A stretch of DNA of 64,000 nt from Brachionus plicatilis (lineage: Eukaryota > Rotifera > Eurotatoria > Ploima > Brachionidae): the NCBI GenBank assembly GCA_010279815.1, contig QEOQ01000503.1, forward strand, positions 306,260 through 370,259, written 5' to 3'. The position numbers and the translations under genes were made by a program. The notes under the pieces are model-generated. The model worked only from the letters and a program-made list of their open reading frames with translations. It did no database searches and was not told the origin of the DNA. Within the stretch, counting starts at the first letter, position 1. Every line of letters begins with the position of its first letter. Shown here in pieces: positions 1 through 12,900 of this stretch.

Positions 1-1429
1 CCAGCTCTAAAATAGTCAATTGCTTACCAAATTTATTCTTGATACTATTGATGAAAAATGCAAAAACTTGCCTACTCCAAATGGTACCCTTTAAAGTTCT
101 CTTATCAAATAATTTTCAATATTCTATGAGCCATTAATTTATAGCTTAATTATTCCATTCTCGCGTGACCTCAAATTTACTCGCATTTTAACTTAACTAA
201 CTTATTCTAACATTAAAAATATTAGCAAGTAATCAATAATAAATTCTCAAGCACTTTGGTAAGCATATTATTTAAACTGATAAACAAAAAAAATTTAAGC
301 AACTTAAAAAAAAAATTGGAATTAAAATTGTCTAAACTTTTTAAGATGGGAAATAATCCACTCTCAAGCAGGATTTTTTTTTGAAATAAAAATAAATAAT
401 TTATTAACAAAAATTTGAGATTAATTTCAACTTTGGTCACAAATAAATAAGGGTTCCCAACTATCTATAAAAAATACTTTTCAGTTTTTTAATGATTGTT
501 TTGGAGCAAATTATAGTATTTTTAATTTTTAAAAAAATTAAAAATAAGGTTATTTATTCCAAACTTGAATAAATAACTTTTGTATTCTTTTTTTATGTAA
601 TTACTGTTTAAAAGTAATTTACGCAAACAATTTAACTTGGCATGATGTTAAAGACAATAAACGAAAAATATGGATCAAATGCTCAAACCTCTTCGATGTT
701 TTCACCTCAATAAAGAAGGATTCGTTTTATTGATTTGTCGTTTGTTATTGTACATCTCTAAATATACAAATTCACAGTCTCTTTTGAATTTGGTTCTACG
801 AAGCAAATTAACACTACACTGAGTTATTCCCCACCACTTTAAAAGCCTAGAATTTAAACCCGTGAATAATTATTATTTATTTTAAACTAAACACTCGTAT
901 ATATATATTTATTTTTTTTTTTTAATAATTTTCAAAAGCAGACAACATCTCAATGCCATGTCAAAAAACCTCAATTGTAAAATCAAGTATCTGTAAAATA
1001 TATTTTAAAATCTCAAAGCTGGGGAGGTACGGACTCCGTGACTTGTTCCTCATATAAAATAAAAAAAAGACGAGTGATTAGGACCCACAAAGCTGATTAA
1101 TTGAAAAATTACAGAAAATTGGAATGATTTAAAACAATATTAGATTAATAAAAAATCAGATTTATTTAAAAGTAAACTATTCATACAAAATTTGAAAAGA
1201 TAATGTTAGCAATGTATTAAGTTAAGCTTTTGTGTTGAAAAGAATTTATCTTTCTTTTCCAATTTCAAATGCAAAAGCAGAACACTTTTTCTGTTTTAAG
1301 AAGGATTAAATTTTTAAAAATATTTATATCCGTTTAAAATTAATAAGTAATTATTAAATTGTATGTTTTTTTTTAAAACATAAATGTTATAATTTTCTTC
1401 ATTTTTTTTAATTATTCCAAAAATTGTTT
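1..1429. other. Intergenic AT-rich DNA, nothing recognised
   Basis: Only short, low-complexity reading frames occur here and none resembles a known protein. I see no repeat ends, RNA genes or histone-type signals. Confidence 0.5.
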
Positions 1430-2596
1430 GCTTTGCTTTATCATTGCTGTATTTACCATCTTGGATGCAAGATTATATGCTTTTATCTCATTTTTAATCA
1501 GGTTGTCTGTGCTGACAGCCTTAGACAAATGTCTTTCAGTTAAATACAGCATCTTTTTATTATTGAAACAATTTCAACGAGCATGTACAGAAAAGTTGAC
1601 GACTCGTCTCTAGATCTGTTAAAATCATATCAAAAAGCCTTTTCTTAGGATTGTTTCCAAGATTTTCTGGTTCAACTTTGTCATCATTAGAGGTGCAAAA
1701 TGGATATATTCAATTATAAATCTGATTAGTCCATTTAAAGTTGCTATTTTTATTCTGCTATAACAAGTGTCTTTGGCAAAGAAAGAAATATAAAATTTTC
1801 TTTCTTTTTTTTTAAAATAGGGACTGAAAAGAAGGTCGAAACGACCGTTCGGAGCAGTCCTGGGTTAAACCCAAAAATATATTTTTTAATAAAAATAATA
1901 AATAAAAGTGTCTTTGGCACACTGCTACAGGCTGCCAAGTTTTTATCACCTATTGATTTGATAGAGTTTAGACTAGACGGAAGAATTAATCATTTCGATT
2001 TACAACTCTACTTCTTCCCCTAGCTTTTTATTACCTAGATTGAATAAAATGTTTGATTTCCTAACACTTAATTTAAGTCTCCACATTGAGAGCCAAAGAT
2101 TCAAGTCATTTAAAAATGCTTGCAGTTTGTGTTGAATCAAGGAGATATTACCTTAAGTGAACCAGGCAGAAAGGTCATCAGCGAATAAGGCTATCTCAGT
2201 TGACTTTGCTGCAGCACATGTGACATCATTAAAGAAAATGTTGAATAGAGTGGGTCCTAGAACACTACCTTGTGGCACTCATCCTGTGAATATTTTTCTA
2301 GCTCCCGAGTATGACTCGTTAACTCTCCCTCTAAACTCCATATGAGAGAGGTGGTTATCTATCCATTTAACTAAATATTTTGGAATTTGGCAATTTTTAA
2401 GTTTATAAATTAAACATTTATGCCAAACATTATCAAAAGCTTTTTGTAAGTCTATGAAAATCGCACCAGTATTTTTGTTTAAGTTAAAACCGAATTTGAC
2501 TGCTTGCACCAGTCTTTGGGTTTGCTCATTAGTCTGGTGATATTTTCTAAAGCCAAAGATGTATGATAAATTACTAAATGTATTAAAAAAGGGCAA
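1430..2596 (-). pseudogene. Decayed LINE reverse transcriptase (minus strand)
   Basis: Read on the minus strand this is the RT and thumb region of a non-LTR retrotransposon, in several frames. Recognisable blocks in order are FIDLQKAFDNVWHKCLIYKL (RT motif A) near 2460, VPQGSVLGPTLFNIFFND near 2270, LFADDL (motif C) near 2180, a LSMWRLKLSVRKS thumb block near 2070, and GLIRFIIEYIHFAPLMM near 1700. Stops and frame changes break it, and a 127-bp younger insertion splits it at 1779-1905. It ends just before the H4 cassette. The family is not determined beyond a jockey/CR1-type LINE. Confidence 0.75.
1779..1905 (+). mobile_element. 5'-truncated LINE/SINE 3' tail with 14-bp target duplication
   Basis: A 127-bp insert is flanked by the exact direct repeat AAGTGTCTTTGGCA at 1765-1778 and 1906-1919. 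It carries two small hairpins, GGTCGAAACGACC (1834-1846) and TGGGTTAAACCCA (1861-1873), then an AATAAATAA-type tail. Target-primed reverse transcription gives this structure. Related tails sit at 4165-4243 and 29385-29470. Confidence 0.75.
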
Positions 2597-2599
2597 AAA

Positions 2600-3100
<501 letters not shown>

Positions 3101-3132
3101 GGCAACATAGACATTTTCCACATCATAACCCC

Positions 3133-3148
3133 GGCCCTTTTCAGGGCC
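3133..3148 (+). terminator. Histone 3' stem-loop (H4-1)
   Basis: GGCCCT-TTTC-AGGGCC: a 6-bp stem with a 4-base loop, the SLBP-binding form of metazoan histone mRNAs. A purine/A-rich element AAAAATAAAGCAGAG follows at 3161-3175. It fits a U7-type downstream element and also contains AATAAA. Confidence 0.95.
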
Positions 3149-3428
3149 AAATTAAATTTTAAAAATAAAGCAGAGTGACTATAAGAAATTTAATTTTCGA
3201 AACTTTCTATCATGCTTTTCCATAAATTTTGAAGTAAATTTTTGGTCTATTTTTTTTTAATTTACAAAATAAAGCTTAATGATTTGACATTTAATTTGTT
3301 ACAATTGGTATGATTTATTTATAAATCGATAAAAACCAAAAAATTAAACTTCTCTAATCAATCCAATTGAAAAAACTATTGGAAGTCTATTTTTAAAAAT
3401 TTTAGTTTTTAATAATTTTTGAAAAAAA

Positions 3429-4243
3429 GTGTTTAATTTAGTGTATGAAATTCTTAAAACAAGTGATCAAAAATTAAAATTTTGTGATCAAATTTTATGT
3501 TTAAATCATGATCGAATTTATTTTAAAACACATCGTTATTTGCAACCAGTCCCGTTAGATCCATTTCCAACCTTTTTAGGTATTAAATTCGATCCTAAGT
3601 TAACCCTCAAAAACTTATTGGAAAACATCAATGTGAAAGCTATGTCAGAAATCAATCTAATACGTAGGATAAAAGGCTAATAACTAAGAAACACAATTGA
3701 ATTGTCCAAGATCGTATTCAAAGGCTTTATTCGTTCCCAGTTCGATTACTCTTTTATTCCCATCTCATGCTCCACGCAAAAAATAAGCTCTGATCTACAA
3801 AAACTACAGAACAAAATATTAAGGCATATTAAGTATTTTCTGATCAAGACAAGAATAACCAAAATTCACCAGCATTTAAAACTCGACATGTTAGCTACAA
3901 GATCCGACATATTTTACACAGATTTCTCCATAAACGAATTGAGCATCAGCAATTTAACAGCGACTTAAAGGAGTATTTTTCCACTGCACTAGATTTGAAT
4001 CAAAAATTTTAAACACTTTTTGGAAAGTTCAATTTTATTTTACAGGACATCCGAAGATAAATATGCAATTATTTCATTATTTACCAAAAACTAGTCAATT
4101 TTTATTTTCACTTATTTATTCTTAGACATTTATCTTTTTAATTTTTTATGTTTTTATTCAATCGCTAGGCTGATAAAAAGGACTCTGATCCATTCTGAGT
4201 TGCCTGGGGTATTCCCTAAACTATTTAAATAAATAAATAAACA
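3429..4243 (+). pseudogene. Decayed LINE 3' part (RT C-terminus plus tail)
   Basis: Two reading frames in the same register (3429-3680 and 3702-3968) are separated by tandem stop codons. They show the LINE thumb block FLGIKFDPKLTLKNLLENIN and a later LQKLQNKILRHIKYF block. The 3' tail at 4165-4243 has a GGGGTATTCCC hairpin (4206-4216) and ends in AAAT repeats. It is 5'-truncated; no RT catalytic core remains. Confidence 0.7.
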
Positions 4244-4450
4244 TCTTTATTTGCAATTATTTTATTAAAATTTTTCTTACTTGTTTATTTTAAATCCGAC
4301 ATGTTTTTAAATAACGAAAACTGTTTACCAAAAGAAAACTAAAAATCACTATTTTTTTAAAAAGGTAACATGCCCATAATACCCAATAAATTTAAAAAAA
4401 AAGAAAAATTATTCAAAATAACAAAATAAAAAAAGTATGAAAGGTTTGAA

Positions 4451-4770
4451 TCGTGGTATTGTGAATTTCAAATATAAATTGAACAAAAATTCTTCCTTTT
4501 TTGGTGAGTTAACATTAAAGTTAATAAAATATTCTTTAAAAAATACTGCAACATTGTGCAAAAAACTTTATTGTACCTCTTTTACTTAAAATAATTTTTC
4601 TGATCTTTTAATTAAACAAAATATAAAATATTAAAAGATTTATATTAATTATTGGTTCTAATATTTGTATCAGCTGATAAATTTTACATTACGAGTTTTG
4701 GATTAAAACTAAAAAACATTTTCCAATTTATAACTGTTTTTATTTTTTATTCGAAAATTCACAATGCCTT
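4451..4770. repeat. Possible MITE with TATTGTGAATTT ends
   Basis: TATTGTGAATTT near 4458 and its near-inverse AAATTCACAATGCC near 4757 could be inverted termini, similar to the ends of the repeat at 15248-15751. The interior is AT-rich without a clear ORF. No target duplication was recognised. Confidence 0.3.
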
Positions 4771-4939
4771 TTACTCTAGGCTTTAATCAAAAACTGATTC
4801 TTTAAATAATAGATAAAAGAAAAAGAGGATATTTTCATTAAATTATTCTTTAAAATTCTCTATAGATTATTTAAAGATAATTATTCCAAAATCCTTTATA
4901 AAGCTTTCATAAAAACCTTTAAAGAGACTATAAAAATTC

Positions 4940-5712
4940 TTCAAAATTTTGTTGACTGGATTGAGTCATTCTGTTCCACTGGTCATCAAACTGGTGGAAG
5001 AACATATCCTGCAGGATTAATCCTGCTCTGAATTATCTCTCACTCAAATCAAATAGTCTATTTGAAGCTGTTTGTAGTCTAAGTTTATTGAAGGCTTTTT
5101 GGTGCATAATATTTGAGGGGATATCATATTTAAGCTTCAAAATAGGTCGAACAGCTGATTTTGAATAACTTGTATTTTTTTGATTTTAGTTTCTGAGAAT
5201 AAATTTAAACAAGGAAAAGAATAATCTATGATTGATCCCATTAAGGATTTGTAAAGATTACCTAATGTTTTTGGTTTTAGATCCCATTTTCTATTTGAGA
5301 GATATTTTATTAAGTTAAGCCTTGAATTACAGCGTTCATTTAATTCATCCACCATTGGACTAATTGTAAGTTTTGAGCAGAGTTGTTTACAAGTCCCAAA
5401 AAAAAAGTCCAAGTCCGGACCTTTTTTTTCAATTTTTTTGTAATTTTGGAATAAAAGTCTTCACAATTCATCTTCAGTTTTCAAAATTGGACTTGACTTG
5501 AGACTTGTGACTTTTAAACAACTCTGGTTTTTAGTCTAATGTGATTCCTAAGAATTTGACTTTTTCCTCTTTATTTAATAGATGGATCTTAACATTAGTT
5601 TTTTTTTCTCAAAGATCAAATAACATGACTTTTCAAAAGAAATTTTCATTTTCCATTTGAAAAGCCATTTTTCAATTTTCTCAATAAGTTTCTTAAATTT
5701 ACATTAATTTTT
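4940..5712 (-). pseudogene. LINE RT C-terminal fragment, split by a MITE
   Basis: On the minus strand it matches the C-terminal part of the intact LINE at 38663-41479: KWLFKWKMKISFEKSC, KVKFLGITLD, then ERCNSRLNLIKYLSNRKW, TLGNLYKSLMGSIIDYSFPC and a degenerate SERY end. Frameshifts are present after QVIQN. A 149-bp MITE (5378-5526) sits between the FLGITLD and KLTISPM blocks; without it the frame is continuous. Confidence 0.8.
5378..5526. mobile_element. hAT-like MITE, 149 bp
   Basis: Starts CAGAGTTGTTTACAAGTC and ends GACTTTTAAACAACTCTG, an inverted terminal repeat with the hAT-type CAGAG end. It is flanked by 8-bp near-identical direct repeats GTTTTGAG (5370-5377) and GTTTTTAG (5527-5534). 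Subterminal AAGTC/GACTT words are repeated. There is no ORF. Longer relatives lie at 9973 and 19565. Confidence 0.85.
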
Positions 5713-5823
5713 TTAAGACAAAAATAATTGCATCATATATTCGATAAAATTATTTAATTATTTTAACAGCAAAAAAAATATAAAATGGAAAAAAAGAAGA
5801 ATTCAAAATCATAAATTTTCAAA

Positions 5824-6999
5824 ATGTCAATTTCGTCAGCATCGCCATGTGAAATAGGCTCATCTAGCCACACCATACCCTCGGTTCCTATACTCAGCTT
5901 TAGCTCCATAGGCAATTTAAGTGACACATTAAAAGAACTACCATTTGTTCGACCAATTGACAAACGACTCCTAGACCTAGACACAGACATCAACTTTGAC
6001 TCACTTTCACTTATAGACGAATGTTATCGAGACCGCTCGATCAAACTCATAAACAACACTGACAATTCTTTTCTCGAGTCAATATCCTCTCTGATAAAAC
6101 AAGTAGACACTTCCAAAATAGAATTCATTCATCGAGATGAAAGAATAAATAATCCCTATCCACCGTTGTTAAAATCTTTAATTAAAAATGATCGGGGTAT
6201 TTTTTCCAACACATTTTCTGATGTCCAATTAATCGAAGAGAGTCGCAAAGAAAATGACGAGAGCAGAGAATCGCCCAAAATTGTCAAAATAGAATCTAAA
6301 CCCAAGGTGGAAAAAGAATCCATCAATCCGGCTAGTTTTTACAAGAAAACTAACAAAAATCTGCCTGATGATTTTACGCCCGCGAGTTGCAAAGAAAATG
6401 AGGAGAGCAGAGAATCGCCCAAAATTGTCAAAATAGAATCTAAACCCAAGGTGGAAAAAGAATCCATCAATCCGGCTAGTTTTTACAAGAAAACTAACAA
6501 AAATCTGCCTGATGATTTTACGCCCGAGTTGATCGAGCAGTTGGCGGCAGAGGGCTATGATGTAATGGGTTCTAGGCGGGCGAGAGCACCGAAAGCCGCT
6601 GTCAAAGTGGAATCGAGTGATAGTGAAGACGAACTGAAGTTAAAAAAAAAAAACCCTGACAAAACGCCTAGTAAAATGATGCCTGTGCGTCAAAAGAGAG
6701 AGCTTGATCAACCCAACGAGCATCACTCGTTGAAGCGATTTAGCCAATTGCTTGAAGATTTATTAGACTCTTTTGAGAATGATTTGCTGCAAACGATCAC
6801 CAACAAAGACTTGGACCAAGAGATTCCCAGTGAGTATTTGATTAGTCGTCAACTATGTGCAGAAATGGCTCAAGAAGCCTTCAAAATGTACACCTATTCA
6901 TCTATCAATCTTGTTGGAAAAGAAAATTTGCTCAAGTTGCAAAATTTGATTTTTTTCAATATCAAAGACGGAATACGATCGCTTCACATCATGAACGAG
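5824..6999 (+). CDS. NIPBL: Nipped-B exon 1 (residues 1-392)
   Basis: The ATG at 5824 is chosen because the conserved MAU2-binding motif follows at residue 21 and stops lie upstream. The donor is GAG|GTAAAT at 6999/7000. The exon contains a 48-residue tandem duplication and an acidic/basic disordered stretch (ESSDSEDELKLKKKNPDK) before the helical part. Confidence 0.92.
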
Positions 7000-9900
7000 G
7001 TAAATAAGAATTTAGGTTTTTTTTGTTGGATTTCAAATTCGATGACTTAGCTAAGGAATCAGATATTTTTTAAAGAAAAAATTTTGTTTGATTTTGGGAT
7101 TTTGGGAAAATTAAAAAGGGGCTGAATCTTATCATGGCTCAAATTAATTTATTATTATTAATTATTTCACAAAATTACGCCTGTCTTGGCGATGTTTAAA
7201 AAAAGATAGCAAATATAAAATAAAAAGTTATTAATGATATTTGTAATGCAATTTTTGTTTCAGATGAAAAATAAATGTACAAAGAAGTTTAAAAAAAAGA
7301 ATTAAAAAAAATTCAGCTATTTCTTGAATTTTAGTTAAATTATTCAAAATTTATTTATTCAAAAATGTTGTTTTTTAATAAATTTTTTTTTCATCTTTAC
7401 TGCGTTACGCTCCATATCGTAACAAAATTATATAGTAGTAGTAATAGTAGTTCTTGCTGCGACACCTAACATGTAGAGTGTCTGAGCCCATCACCGCCGG
7501 TTGGCCGTGTAGAGCTGTAGCAGCCGATTGCATTGAAATTATCTAAAGCCATTTTAAAATTAGCGGTTGTCTTAGATTTCACCACATTTTCTGGCAACTT
7601 ATTCAAATGTGGAACTTCTCTGTTTGAAAAAAATACGTGTCTGGAGCTTACTGCAGCTGCAAAATCGTTTCTAATTTGAGCTGGTAAACTTTCTCTCTGG
7701 ACTCTGATGCTATTTCCTCCTAACGCCCCGACTGGACCCTTGTTTTCTGATCTATTCACTAGATTCTTGACCAGGCCTACCTTTTATATTCCATTCACTA
7801 ATTTGTACATTTCAATCAAGTCCCCTCTTACTCTTCTTTGACTCAGCTTTGTATGTCCTAATTTTGTCGACCTCATTTCATACGACATGTTTCTTAGAGA
7901 CAAAGGTATTTTTGTTGCCCTCTCTTGCATCTTTTCAAACGCATTCACGTCCCTTTTCATACTTGGATTCCAAACCTGCACTGCGTAATCTAGGTGAGGT
8001 CTCACCATGAATATATACAATCTTACCCACAGTTTTTCCTCTCTACTTGTAAACGTTTGCTTAAAGTGAAAAGTTCGTTCGCTTCGCACTAGCACTTTTC
8101 ACTTGGCAGGTCCATTTTAAATCTGATGAGACCATCACTCCAAGATCCCTCTCAGACTCTGAGGTCGCTGGTATAACATTTGAGTTGCTAGTTTGTGTAT
8201 ATTTATTCCTTGCATTTAGTCTTCCGAAATGCATTATTTTAAATTTTTCAGCACTCAGTCCCATACGCCAAATCTCTGTCCATTGACATACTACATCCAG
8301 GTCTTTCTGTAACATCGCTCCCTCATAGACTTTATTAACTATGCCGAGTATTTTTGAGTCATCTGCATACAATTCCATTCTATTTGAAACGCAGAAATAA
8401 AGAAAAATTAAACTATCTATAATTTAATAGAAAAAGAATTGATGAGCAAAACGTATTTTATTGATAAATTAAATTATTTATATAGCTCATGTAGGAGCTA
8501 TAACGTGTGCTCCAGCTGCATTTGACCCTAGACTAAATAATAAGCAAAGACATGCAAAAACTTGGCACTTTATTTGAATTTTTTAAATGCCTTATTAAAG
8601 TAAAAAGGGAAATTTATTATTTTGCACAATGAAAAACTTTAAAATTTACAGGGGCATGTATATCCTCCTTTAATCTAAATTAATTGTTTTATGTATGTTA
8701 TGCAAAAAGTGAGATAAAATTTTTGAAAAAAGCAATGGAAATTTGTTTTTCTAAAAAAAAATGAAAAAAACATGCTTTGAAAAAAATGTATGAAACATTA
8801 CACCGCCATTAAAAAAATATACAATAGTAGATAAGTGGAATTGAGAATTATGGTACAAAAAATGTCCAAGCTTAAGTTCTGACTGGCCAAAACATGCTCT
8901 GTAAATTGTAGCAACTGATAAATCTTTTGTACTATCAATATATCAAGCTCTGCAATAAATCTGCAAAACTCAAAAAATTGTGAAAATTGTAAAAATTGAA
9001 ACAAGCAATGTTTCATTTGTTTCGATTTAATAAAAAAATTTAAAGAAATAATTTTTAGACGGTCAAGACAAAATATATATAATTTGAAGAATTCCTTAAA
9101 AGAATATAAAGATTTTTAATCGTTAATATTAAAGGGAATATTTGTTTCTGAAAATTGATCGTTCAAATATTTAAAGCTTGATTAATAAAAAATCGTAAAA
9201 AATTATTTAAGAGGCATTGTCATTTTAGAATGTAAAGTTTCTTTTTTAATAACAGTAGACACCTAGTCTAAGACACCTAGGACTAGGTTAAAACGGCAAC
9301 TTTTTAAAATTTTATTTTCACTTTAACCCCATGGCTTATAAAAAATTAAACAAAAAACTAACCTTGTAATTTCAACTATAATCTCAGTGTGCTTTATTTT
9401 AATTAATCAAAAGGTCTCATAGAATGAAAAAATTGAATATAAGCTTATACTGGGTAAATTTTTTTTCACATTTAAGTTACCATAGATGGGATTCTGTTTC
9501 CCATCTTCCCAAGTTTAGCTTGCTAGCTTGTTGTAACTAATATTTTTATTATTATTATTTAAATTCATGTCAAAAAATGATTTTTTATCAATTATAGAAT
9601 CCATTATTCTTTTAATTTTTTGTATAATTTTAGAATTCACAATACTTTAATCCAAATCAAAAATTAGCGATTTATTTAGTAAAGCACACTAAATAAAATT
9701 AATATTTTTGATATTATCCCTAGTTAAAATTTTTATTAATGGAAAAAAAAATATCTTTTTATATCATAAAAAAAATGAGGAATGGTAAAACCAGACGTGC
9801 TCACGCCTCTATTTGCTTTTTTTCTATGTTATGTGTAACGCGTCTACTCTTTCTTAGACTTAATTGTCAACAAAAAATATTCTGTTTAAATAAAAAAAGC

Positions 9901-12900
9901 GAAAAAAAAACTAAAACTGAAAAAAGATCGCCAAATTAAGACTTCTAGCTAATATTGATTTGTACTCGAAACCAGAGTTGTTTAAACATCACAAGTCTTA
10001 AGTCAAGTCCAAGTCCGGACTTTTTTTTTTAATTTCAAAAAAAATTTCAATTTCAAAAGTCAATTCAAGTCAAACACACAATTGTATTATTCTCATATAA
10101 GGTTTTGCATGATAGTACTGGTCTACTAATAGCATCGGAATTCCCATTTTTAGCTCTTTTCCAAATATATTATTAAATTCGTATGTTTGTAAGAAGATAG
10201 ACCATCTAGCTTGTCTCCTTCTTTGTTTTTTAATTGACGTTAACCATTTTAAGTCCAGGCTTTAAAATTTTGAATACTGAAGAAGAATATTATGTTAAAA
10301 TTGCAACAAAATTCTGATATATGGCAAATCTATTCCATTAGACAACCCAAGAGTATATAAATTTTTTGATATGAAGCCAATTTAAAAAAAAATTCTGGAC
10401 TTTGAATTTTTTTTTTTAACTTTTAAACAACTCTGTTGTTTTTCATTTGGATTTATTTGTCCATTTTTTGTTTTTTTAATTTATTAAAACAATCGATTTA
10501 GAGTCTTTCAAAATGAACATTTCAAAAGGGAAAATCTTAAAATTTTTAGACAATTAATTTGAAAATGGACTTAGAAAATAAAAAAAATAAAAAAGATCGG
10601 ACTTGGATTTTTTTTGGGACTTTTAAACAACTCTGTTCGAAACTAGTATAAAAATATTTTTTTTCATGGACAATTATTTTTTTTTCATTTTTAATTGTCC
10701 ATCAAGATGATAAGACCTCAAGTCATTACCTTGACTTTTAAGCAATTCTGACCAATACTGAATCAGTTATTTCAGCTTCACTTTTTCCTACAAACAAAAA
10801 GTCACAAGGCCAAATTTAACTGTGTTAATTTTCAAGGAATCCAGCGAAGAAAAGCTGCTTAAAGACATTTTGATTGACAAAGTGTTGCGCGCCTCCGATT
10901 GCTCTATTCTCTCATTGATAATAATGACATCGAACAAAATATCCAAAGAGCTAATAATCGAAGATCTAATCGAGCAGATCGGCATTTTCCAAAAGCTCAT
11001 TCTCAACGAAATAATATTTCCGCACTACGACCCAGTGTACAAGTCGTCGTCATCGTGCGGCGACTCAAAACCTGCGTCCAAGCGAAAACTCTTCACCCAA
11101 TCGAACATGCACAACAAAACAACCTTGAACTCAAAGCACATAAACCACGTGTACAACCGGATGCGAGAAATGCTCGGCTTGACCAGCCACCTGCTCGCTC
11201 AAATCGATCTAACCGACACCATACTCATAACGCTGACCTCGCTGTCGGTGATGTGCTTTTTTGTCGAAAACATAAACGACCTTCAACTAGAAGCGCTCAA
11301 AATACTCACCAACATATTCAGCAGGTACGAGCGGCACCGGCAGCTGGTGCTCGACGACATCTTGTCCTCGCTGGCCAAGCTGCACCAGTCGAAGCGCGCC
11401 ACCCGCTCCTACAAATGCTTCAGCGGCGACTCCATTCAAATGTTCACCGCCCTGCTCCTCCAGCTAGTCCAGTCCGAAGTGAACACTCTGGACGAGAGTC
11501 GGGCCGACCACGCCGAACTCACTTTCGAGCACAAAGAAACCTTTTTGCTCAACACCTACGCACAAGCCAACCAAACGGCCAAAAAATTTCTCACCCACTT
11601 CTTCTCCAAATGCAAAGTAAAACAGGCCGACTTTGACTTTCGGCCGCTCTTCGAAAATTTCATCCAAGACCTGCTGGTCACGGCCAACAAGCCCGAGTGG
11701 CCCGTCTCCCAAACACTGCTCAATTTGCTCGGCCTAATATTGGTCAATCAAATACAGAGCGAGCAAGTGGACGTGCCCAGCCGCGTCAACTCGCTCGAGT
11801 ACCTGGGCATCATAGTGGCCCAGCTGCGCAAAGACGCGCTCGAGTACCAGAAGTACCCGGGCCGCATCGACAAAATACGCGACAAGCTAGCCATCAAAAA
11901 GCCTCAAATGTCCGACACCGACACTTTTTTTGTCTTACAATCAAGTCTGGTCGCCTATTTGAACAGTCTGATTGGCAACGATCAGTTGCACAAGTACGCC
12001 AAAAATTTCCTGCTGGCCCAGTGGCTCAAGGAGGCCGGCGAGCGGCCGGTGAACGGCAGCGAACAGATGGAGCACGGCGAAGAACGCGTGGACGCAGTGA
12101 ACACCCAAAACGAGATCAGACACAAAATTTACTCGCTGCTCGACGAGCAGAGCCCGAGCGCCACTTTGGACGCTGGCGAGGCATTTTTTTTGACCAAATA
12201 CTTGGCGTCGGCGAAAAAAAATGTGGACAAAAATTTTGACTTTTACTTGTTGAACATTGTGAATTTGACGGGCAGCGATGGCGCGACGCCCACCCAAGTG
12301 CGCTCCAAGGCCATCAAGTGCTTGTCGCTGGTGATCGAGGCCGATCCGCACATCCTCCTCAAGCCCAAAGTGTACAAGTGTGTCGAGGCCAACTTTCTGC
12401 ACCAGACCATAAGCGTTCGCGAGGCCTCGGTCGATCTGGTCGGCCGCTTCATCACCATTATGCCCGAGCTCACCGCCCACTACTACAAGCTGTTGTCCGA
12501 GCGCATACTGGACGTGGGCGTGAGTGTGCGCAAACGAGTGATCAAGATACTGCGCGATATTTGTCTGAATCAGCCGCGTTTCGAGCACAAACGCGAAATA
12601 TGCGTGCGCATCCTCAGACGCATCAACGACGAAGACAACATCAAAAAGCTGGTCATTGACACTTTTTATCAAATTTGGTTTGCGCCGTGCGACAAACAGC
12701 AGCGGTTTGAGCGCGTACAAAACTTGGTTCAAGTGGTCAACGAATTCAATGTGATCAGCAACCCCACCAGCATGGACATATTCGAGAGTTTGTTTGCCGC
12801 GCTCATCGTCACTCAGACAGTATCCGGGTATGTATTAAATTAGAGAACTATTAGTAAAAAGTGAGGGTCTTGTGAAATTTAGCACAAAATTAGAAAAAAT

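Larger units (their letters stand above)
7000..10836 (+). other. Nipped-B intron 1
   Basis: A 3837-bp intron with GTAAAT donor and TTCAAG acceptor. It holds a minus-strand CR1-like LINE (7430-8390), a MITE-family repeat (about 8790-9015) and a hAT-like composite (9973-10635). Nothing recognised in 8400-8785 or 9020-9965. Confidence 0.85.

Noticed and set aside
11941..12732. 263-codon antisense frame and several alternate plus frames in exon 2
   Set aside because: Shadows of Nipped-B exon 2 with no conserved motifs.
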